NCBI GenBank assembly: GCA_039707655.1
Contig: CM077676.1
Location: 375,910,114 to 375,974,113, forward strand
Direction of reading: 5' to 3'
From: Elymus sibiricus
Lineage: Eukaryota; Streptophyta; Magnoliopsida; Poales; Poaceae
Length of the DNA stretch: 64,000 bases
Part shown: one piece after another, positions 56,884-64,000 of the stretch
Position numbering within the stretch: the first letter of the stretch is position 1
Layout: every line of letters starts with the position of its first letter
Made by a program: the position numbers and the translations under genes
The notes under the pieces: generated by a model
The model's input: only the letters and a program-made list of their open reading frames with translations
Told to the model about the DNA's origin: nothing
Database searches by the model: none

Positions 56884-56888
56884 ACCAT

Positions 56889-57825
56889 GTTCTCCTTGAT
56901 GTTCTTGGAGTTCTATCCAATGTAATCTTCTTTTGCGGTGTGTTTGTTGGGATCCGTTGAATTGTGAGTTTATGATCAGATTATTCATGAGAAATATTTG
57001 AGTCTTCTCTGAACTCTTTTATTCATGATTATTATAGCTTTGTATTTCTCTCTGATCTATCGATTTGGTTTGGCCAGCTAGATTGATTTATCTTGCAATG
57101 GGAGAGGTGCTTTGTTATGGGTTCAATCTTGCGGTGCTCAATCCCAGTGACAGAAAAGGACATGACACGTATTTGTATTGTTGCCATTAAGGATAAAAAG
57201 ATGGGGTTTAATCATATTGCTTGAGTTTACTTTGTCTACATCATGTCATCTTGCTTAAGGCGTTACTCTGTTTCATACTTAATACCCTAGATGCATGCTG
57301 GATAGCGGTCGATGGGTGGAGTAATAGTAGTAGATGCAGGCAGGAGTCGGTCTACTTGTCTCGGAAATGATGCCTATATACATGATCATTGCCATGAATC
57401 CGTCATAATTATTTGCTTTTCTATCAATTGCCCAACAATAATTTGTTTACCCACCGTATGTTCTGCGTTCGAGAGAGAAGCCTCTAGTGAAAACTATGGC
57501 CCCCGGGTCTACTTTTATCATATATTAAAATAAAAAATACCTTGCTGCAATTTATTTACTTTTATTTTATTTAGTATTTTAGTTTATCTATCTATCACTA
57601 TCAGAAATAATCCTTGCAAATTACCGCTAAGAGGATTGACAACCCTCTTATTTGCGTTGGGTGCAAGTGTTTGCTTTTGTGTGTGCAGGTGCTGCTAACG
57701 GGATTTTGCGTGGTTCTCCTACTGGATTGATAACCTTGGTTCTTAACTGAGGGAAATACTTATCTGTACTATACTGCATCATCCTCTGCTCTTCGGGGAA
57801 ATATCAACGCAGTCTACAAGTAGCA
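56889..57825 (+). repeat. TE9 3' LTR, second part
   Basis: It resumes GTTCTCCTTGATG after ACCAT and ends CAAGTAGCA at 57825, followed by AGAAC. It lies head to head with the minus-strand TE8 LTR, making a large inverted repeat with 57831-58680. Confidence 0.92.
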
Positions 57826-57830
57826 AGAAC

Positions 57831-59301
57831 CAAGGTTATCAATCCAGTAGGAGAACCACACAGAACCTCGTTAGCAGCACCTACACACACAAAAGCAAAT
57901 ACTTGCACCCAACGCAAACAAGAGGGTTGTCAATCCCCTTGGTGGTTACTTGCAAGGATTAATTCTGATAGTGATAGCTAGAAAAGTAAATTACAATGTA
58001 AAATAAAGGAAATAAAATTGCAGCAAGGTGTTTTTGGATTTTATATATGATAAAAGTAGACCCGGGGGCCATAGTTTTCACTAGAGGTTTCTCTCTCAAA
58101 CACATAGCATACGGTGGGTAAACAAATTACTGTTGGGCAATTGATAGAAAATCGCATAGTTATGACAGATTCATGGCAATGATCATGTATATAGGCATGA
58201 CGTCCAAGACAAGTAGACCGACTCCTTCCTGCATCTACTACTATTACTCCACCCATCGACCGCTATCCAGCATGCATCTAGGGTATTAAGTTAATGAAAA
58301 TAGAGTAACGCCTTAAGCAAGATGACATGATGTAGACAAAGTAAACTCAAATAATATGATTAAAGCCCATCTTTTTATCCTTAATGGCAACAATACAAAT
58401 ACGTGTCTTGTCCCTTTCTGTCACTGGGATAGAGAACACCACAAGATTGAACCCATCACAAAGCACCTCTCCCATTGCAAGATAAATCAATCTAGTTGGC
58501 CAAACCAAACGGATAGATCAGAGAGAAATACAAAGCTATAACAATCATGCATAAATAAGTTCAGAAAAGACTCAAATATTTCTCATGAATAATCTGATCA
58601 TAAACCCACAATTCATCGGATCCCAACAAACACACCACCAAAGAAGATTACATCGAATAGAACTCCAAGGAGATCGAGGAGAACATTGTATTGAAGATCA
58701 AAGAGAGAGAAGAAGCCATCTACCTACTAGCTATGGACTCGTAGGTCTGTGGTAAACTACTCACACATCATCGGAAGGGCAGCAATGTTGATGTAGAAGC
58801 CCTCCGTGATCGATTCCCCCTCTGGCAGATTACCAGAGAAGGCCTCCAGATGGCATCGCGGAAGAACAGAGACTTGCGGTGGCAGAAAAGTAATTAGAGG
58901 TGGCTCTCTGGTATATGGGGAATATTTGAGAATTTATAGGCTTGGAATTAGGTCAAGAGGTGCCACGAGGGGCCCACAAGCCTGGGGGGCGCGCCTACCC
59001 TCCTGGGGCGCGCCTCCCGAGCTTGTCGCTCCCTCGTGCCTCTTTTGGTCTTCTCCCGAACCTTCGATGGTCCCTTCTGGTCCAGAAAAAAATAATCCAA
59101 AGTTTTTTCTCCGTTTGGACTCTTTTTGATATTGATTTTCTGAAAAACCAAAAACAAGCAAAAAAAATAGCAACAGGCACTGGGCACTAGGTTAATAGGT
59201 TAGTCCCAAAAAATGATATATAATTGCATATAAAACATCCAAGATTGATACTATAATAGCATGGAACAATCAAAACTTATAGATACGTTGGAGACGTATC
59301 A
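57831..59301 (-). repeat. TE8 3' LTR, main part
   Basis: 1,471 bp completing the LTR begun at 36923-37010 (total 1,559 bp), ending GGAGACGTATCA at 59301. Same family as the TE2 and TE9 LTRs. Confidence 0.92.
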
Positions 59302-61386
59302 AGCATCCCCAAGCTTAATTCCTGCTCGTCCTCGAGAAGGTAAATGATAAAAACAGAATTTTTGATGTGGAATGCTACCTAACATGTTCATCATGTAATC
59401 TCTTTTACGGTATGAATATTTAGATCCGAATGATTCAAAGCAATAGTTTATAATTTGATATAAAGACATCAATACTTAGGCATACTAACAAACAATCATG
59501 CCTTTCAAAATAAAAATGCTAAAGAAAGTTATCCCTACAAAATCACATAATCCTGTCATGCTCCATCTTCTTAACATAAAGTATTTATCATGCACAACCC
59601 CGGAGACAATCAAGCAATTGGTTCATACTTTTTAACGCGCTTCAGCTTTTTCAACCCCCACGCAATACATGAGCGCAAGCCATGGATATAGCACTATGGG
59701 TGGAATAGAATGATGATAGAGATTAATAGGGGGAAGTCAAAAAAAGGAAGATAGTCTCACATCGACGCGGCTAATCAACGGGCTATGGAGATACCCATCA
59801 ATTGATGTCAATGCGAGGAGTAGGGATTGCCATGCAATGGATGCACTGAGAGCTATAAGTGTATGAAAGCCCAAAATAAAAACTAAGTGGGTGTGCATCC
59901 AACTTGCTTGCTCATGAAGACCTCGGGCATTTGAGGAAGCCGATCATCGGAATATACAAGCCAAGTTCTATAATGAAAAATTCCCACTAGTATATGAAAG
60001 TGACAACATAGGAGACTCTCTATATGAAAAACATGGTGCTACTTTGAAGCACAAGTATGGAAAAGATAGTAACACTGCCCCTTCTCACTTTTTCTCTCAT
60101 TTTTTTCGTTGGGCTCTTTTTGGCCTCTCTTTTTTCCTCACTGTGACAATGCTCTAATAATGATGATCATCACACTTCTATTTACTTAGAACTCAAAATT
60201 ACAACTCGATACTAGAACAGATATGACTCTATATGAATGCCTCTGGAAGTGTACTAGGATGTGCAATGATGCTAGCGTAACATGTATGAAAATGATGAAC
60301 GGTGGCTGAGCCACAAATACTATGTCAGCTATATGATCATGCAAAGCAATATGACAATGATGATGTGTGTCATATAAACGGAACGGTGGAAGTTGCATGG
60401 CAATATATCTCGGAATGGCTATGGAAATGCCATGCTAGGTAGGTATGGTGGCTGTTTTGAGGAAGATATAAGGAGGCTTATGTGTGATAGAGCGTATCAT
60501 ATCACGGGGTTTGAATGCACCGGCGAAGTTTGCACCAACTCTCGAGGTGAGAAAGGGCAATGCACGGTACCAAAGAGGCTAGCAAATTGCGGAAACGTGA
60601 GAGTGCGTATAATCCATGGACTCACATTAGTCATAAAGAACTCACATACTTATTGCGAAAGTTTATTAGCCCTCGAAGCAAAGTACTACTATGCATGCCC
60701 CTAGGGGGGAGGTTGGTAGGAGTTAACCATCGCGCGCCCGACTGCCACGCAAAGGAAGACAATCAAGAATAAATCATGCTCCAACTTCTTAGCATAACGA
60801 CAGACCATATGTGCATGCTTCTGGAATCACAAACCTTAACACCAATATTCTTACTAAAAATCAATTATCTACTAGTACCTCCCACATATTACCATCTTAA
60901 TATCGTAAAACTATTGCAATGAATCAAACTTATCATATTCAGTGATCTACATGAAAGTTTTTATTATATCCTTCTTGAATACCTATCATATTAGGACCAA
61001 ATTCATAACCCGTGCATATTACCATTGCAAATTATTAGACTCTCAAAAATATATAAGTGAAGCATGAGAGTGCAACTATTTCTTTAAAATATAACCACCG
61101 CCATGCTCTAAAAGATATAAGTGAAGCACTAGACCAACTGCCTAGCTCAAAAGATATAAGTGAAGCACATAGAGTATTCTAACAAATCACGAATAATGTG
61201 TGTCCCTCTCAAAAAGGTGTGTTCAGAAAATATGATTGTGGCAAACAAAAAATAAAAATAAGAAAATAAAACTATAGCACAAGACGCTCCAAGTAAAACA
61301 CATATCATGTGATGAATTAAAATATAGCTCTTAGACGCTTGGGTCTTCCTTGAATATTACCTTGGGGTGCCTTGGGCATCCCCAAG
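59302..61386 (-). other. TE8 3' non-coding region
   Basis: Non-coding, related to TE9 40861-43024 in reverse. The hairpin/polypurine region is 59302-59340. A ~75-bp deletion near 61332 joins TAGCTC to TTAGACGC. A plus-strand frame at 60393-60704 is antisense to the element and not supported as a gene. The region stops abruptly at CATCCCCAAG (61386). Confidence 0.75.
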
Positions 61387-61916
61387 CCCCGCTGCTCCCT
61401 CCATCTCCTTCCTCCCTCCCCCTCATTTTTCTTTTTCTCTCTCCCTCTGGTTTGACTCACCCTCCCATGTCCATGCCCGTGCAGGTCGTCGCCATGGACG
61501 ATCCGGAGCTCTCTGCCTTGGTTACGAAGAGGAACCCCACGCCGCCTTGCTCTGCCATGGATCCGGGACCTCTCCAGCAGCTGCCGGATCTGGTCTGCCG
61601 CTGCCCGTCCGCGCCTTCGGCGACCCCAGCCATCGCTGGATCCAACCATTGCTGCCATTGACAGCACGCACGGGATCGAGAATTTTGTTTTTGTTTTTGA
61701 AATTAATAGTAGTAGCACGGGGTATAAGACACTCGCTACAGATAATTAGTAGTAGCGCGGGTGGCACCCGCGCTACTACTAACAGATGTAGTAGTATTGC
61801 GGGTGGCACCCGCGCTACTACTACCAATTAGCTGTAGCACACTTGTAGTAGCGCGGGCACCCGCACTACTACTAGCTGTTTAACCCGCGCTACTACTAGG
61901 CTTTTCCCTAGTAGTG
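61387..61916 (-). mobile_element. TE11: terminal fragment of a CACTA-type DNA transposon
   Basis: On the minus strand it starts CACTACTAGGGAAAAGCC at 61916, followed by several copies of a near-palindromic GTAGTAGCGCGGGTG/CACCCGCGCTACTAC subterminal repeat (61747-61900). The opposite end (61387) is not CACTA-like, so the other terminus is missing or diverged. AAG occurs on both flanks (61384-61386, 61917-61919), the size of a CACTA target duplication but possibly coincidence. The CG-rich section at 61480-61660 has no supportable gene. Confidence 0.7.
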
Positions 61917-62238
61917 AAGCCTGGGGGCGTGCCTACCCCCCCTGGGGCGCGCCTCCCAAGCTTGTCGCGCCCTCGTGGATCTTCTGGTCTTCTCCCGAAC
62001 CTTTGAGGGTCCCTTCTGGTCCAGAAAAAATTAATCCAAAGTTTTTCTCCGTTTGGACTCTTTTTGATATTGATTTTCTGAAAAGCCAAAAACAAGCAAA
62101 AAAATAGCAACTGGCACTGGGCACTAGGTTAATAGGTTAGTCCCAAAAAATGATATATAATTGCATATAAAACATCCAAGATTGATACTATAATAGCATG
62201 GAACAATCAAAAATTATAGATACGTTGGAGACGTATCA
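61917..62238 (-). repeat. TE8 5' LTR remnant (322 bp)
   Basis: Matches 58977-59301 of the TE8 3' LTR and ends at GACGTATCA followed by ACTGT. Confidence 0.92.
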
Positions 62239-62243
62239 ACTGT

Positions 62244-62617
62244 ACCTGGCTCCGCCCAGCATAATCGTCAACAGTGGCTCAAGTATCTGGTCTATACCAT
62301 GTTTATGCATGTGTGCACTAGAAACATACCAATGGGGATTCCGAACTCCCTAGGAACGCCTTTTTATTCTGGTACTTCACTAGTCATCACAATCCTTGCA
62401 CTTCATTTACTTTCATGTTATGTAGTTACAAGTTACAACATTACTCAACAATCATTTTTATCCGTCCTCACTTTGCTTCTAGTCTACAATTATCTGCAAG
62501 AACAAAAATACATAATTCCCTACAAGAGGCAAAAGTCTAATTCCTGTGCTCCCTGTGGGATCGATACTCTTACTTCGAAAAGGCTACAACTAAACCCTAT
62601 GCACTTCCAGGCCATCA
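62244..62617 (+). repeat. TE5 3' LTR, second part
   Basis: Matches the end of the 5' LTR (22520-22892), ending GGCCATCA, and completes the LTR begun at 35906. Confidence 0.93.
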
Positions 62618-64000
62618 ACTAACCATATGAATGGTAATTCTTAGATCTCACATTTACTCATGACAATAACATAATCAACTAGCGAGTAATAATAATATAT
62701 CTCGGATGCCAACAATTTGTCAAAACAATCATGATATAATATGATAATATGGTATCTCGCTAGCCCTTTTTGAGACCGCAAAACATAAATGCAGGGCACC
62801 TCTGAAGTTCAAGCAGTGATTAAACATTATAATTCAGGGTAGAAGAGATAAAGTCATGCTCATTTCCAACATTATCTAGACTCAATGCATGCTAAACTAA
62901 GAATGACAATAGCACTCTTAAAGTTGGTGCTTGAATGAGAAGGGGATGACTCAACAATAAAAGTAAATAGCATGAAAGTAAGTGGAAATGCCCTTCGCAG
63001 AGGGAAGCGGAGATTTGCAGCGGTGCCAGAGCTCGGAGCAAAAATAGAGATGAATACATTTTGAGAGGTGTGCTTTTCCTGTCAACGTCATGATAAAGGA
63101 TTTCGATATCTTCCAAGCTAAACACATTATTGGCGGTTCCCAAGCAGAAAGGTAAATGTTTTACCCCCCCTCAACCATACAAACACAAGCCATGGCTAGC
63201 CGAATCCTTGGGTGCCCTCCAAACAATCAACTTTCTAGGGGGAGTTTTGTTTATTATATTTTTCTTTTATTTTTGTTTAACAGGACTGGGCATCCCAAGT
63301 ACCAGCCTCTTTCGTGCAAGACGAGTGAATAAACTCTCTTTGTGAGAGTAACCCACTTAGCATGGAAGATACTGACCACCCCGTCGCTCCATGAGCGGTA
63401 CGGACACACAAAACTGATGCTTATTTGAATGATTAGAGATGGCACATGCAAATTTACTTGGAATGGAAGAGTAATACCGCATATAGGTAGGTATGGTGGA
63501 CTCATATGGAACAACTCTGGGTTTTCATGGATTTGGATGCACAAGCAATAGTCCTGCTTAGTACAGGCGAAGGTTAGCAAAAAGATTGAGAAGCGACCAA
63601 CTAGAGAGCGACAACGGTCATAATCATGCATTGTGAATATTTAACATTAACCATGAGCATGAGTAGGATATAAACACCCTGAACATAAATATCATGAAAG
63701 GTTGCATTGATTTTGAATCAACTACATGTGTGAACATGCGCCAAGTCAAGCAACTTGAATTCTTCAGAGGAGGATACCATCCTAACATACTATATCACAA
63801 TCATTTTAATGCATGTTGACATTCAAGATAAATCATTATCCACCCCTAGCTACTTAAGCATGGCATGATCAACTATAATCTCTAATTGTCATCACAAACA
63901 TGTTTACCCATAATATGCTGAATCGGGCCTACTGAGTTAAACATATTTACAAAAACAAAAACAAGAAGAGTTCATACCAGCTTATCTTTGCCGCAGTCAC
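62618..64000 (-). mobile_element. TE12: 3' internal region of another Athila-type element
   Basis: About 62900-63640 is diverged but collinear with 8800-9560 of TE2 in the same orientation (shared GTCAACG, CATTATTGGCGGTTCCCA and GTATGGTGGACTCAT segments). No LTR or coding region is within the window. TE5 ends at 62617; the left half of the TE12 target is not found next to TE5's left end. Short minus-strand frames (e.g. 63254-63631) lack recognisable domains. Confidence 0.65.

Larger units (their letters stand above)
37011..57825 (+). mobile_element. TE9: non-autonomous Athila-related element with one ORF
   Basis: Target duplication AGAAC at 37006-37010 and 57826-57830. 5' LTR 37011-38566, internal 38567-43024, 3' LTR 43025-43635 plus 56889-57825 (TE10 in between). 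It has a tRNA-Asp-type primer site and a polypurine tract but no gag, protease, RT or integrase; a single ORF of about 498 codons is the only coding capacity. It inserted in the LTR of a same-family element (TE8) in opposite orientation. In the first ~600 aligned LTR bases I counted about 30 differences (about 5%). Confidence 0.92.
36923..62238 (-). mobile_element. TE8: Athila-type element, gutted, in TE5's 3' LTR
   Basis: Target duplication ACTGT at 36918-36922 and 62239-62243. The minus-strand 3' LTR is 36923-37010 plus 57831-59301 (split by TE9), the 3' non-coding region is 59302-61386, then TE11, and only 322 bp of the 5' LTR remain (61917-62238). Gag, primer site and most of the 5' LTR are deleted. 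The two outer LTR ends are intact, so the duplication survives even though the core is gone. Confidence 0.9.
19985..62617 (+). mobile_element. TE5: Athila-lineage retrotransposon, recombinant, multiply interrupted
   Basis: Plus-strand order: 3' internal fragment (19985-21499), LTR (21500-22892), primer site, gag, protease, RT, RNase H, integrase, spacer, 3' ORF, polypurine tract, 3' LTR (35906-36922 and 62244-62617). TE6 and TE7 interrupt the coding region and TE8, with its own passengers, splits the 3' LTR. The first fragment duplicates 34388-35905, so the arrangement is internal-LTR-internal-LTR rather than a simple element. The right flank after 62617 is ACTAA; no matching left duplication exists. 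Confidence 0.88.

Noticed and set aside
61480..61660. Possible captured gene exon in TE11 (CAGGTCGTCGCCATGGACG and overlapping frames)
   Set aside because: Frames are short on both strands, no homology is recognisable by eye and no matching splice donor is visible; kept only as part of the CACTA fragment.

Overview
The window looks like intergenic DNA of a large grass genome, most likely Triticeae (wheat, barley, rye or Aegilops). I found no host gene, rRNA, tRNA gene or CRISPR array. Nearly every base can be placed in LTR retrotransposons nested inside one another. The assignment rests on structure: Athila-type elements with a tRNA-Asp-complementary primer site (TGGCGCCGTTGCCGGGGA), LTRs beginning TGATACGTCTCCAACG, and Tat-lineage Gypsy elements with an additional RNase H and an antisense gene. 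Family names such as Sabrina or WHAM are possible from memory but were not verified. Elements are called TE1 to TE12 here.

Left part (1-19984). All elements read on the minus strand. TE4 (14856-19984) is an Athila-type element with a broken gag and a head-to-tail array of four truncated LTRs. TE2 (6844-14855) sits in TE4's gag and carries gag-protease but no reverse transcriptase. TE2's 3' LTR holds a solo LTR, TE3 (7790-8441, TSD TAAAG), and TE1 (1-6843), a Tat-lineage Gypsy element that runs off the left edge. TE1 is the best-preserved element: an intact 957-codon gag-protease frame and a pol frame with one unexpected stop.

Right part (19985-64000). TE5 (19985-62617, plus strand) is an Athila-lineage element with gag, protease, RT, RNase H, integrase and a small acidic 3' ORF. 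It has the order internal-LTR-internal-LTR, so it is a recombinant. Two solo LTRs interrupt it: TE6 (24072-28501, TSD ACTTC) and TE7 (31624-33298, TSD TAAGG). Its 3' LTR is split by TE8 (36923-62238, minus, TSD ACTGT). TE8's LTR is split by TE9 (37011-57825, plus, TSD AGAAC), a non-autonomous relative with one 481-codon ORF. TE9's 3' LTR is split by TE10 (43636-56883, plus, TSD ACCAT), a full-length but inactivated Tat element. TE8 also contains a CACTA-type transposon end, TE11 (61387-61916). TE12 (62618-64000) flanks TE5 on the right.

The most notable observations are: a spliced-looking antisense gene of about 1,200 codons in TE10; a stop codon kept at the protease/RT junction of both Tat elements (TAG in one, TAA in the other); a hairpin beside the polypurine tract whose stem covaries between Athila families; an inverted LTR pair of about 850 bp with an 88-nt loop at TE9/TE8; and the truncated-LTR array of TE4. 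All repeat boundaries and identities were read by eye, without database searches.
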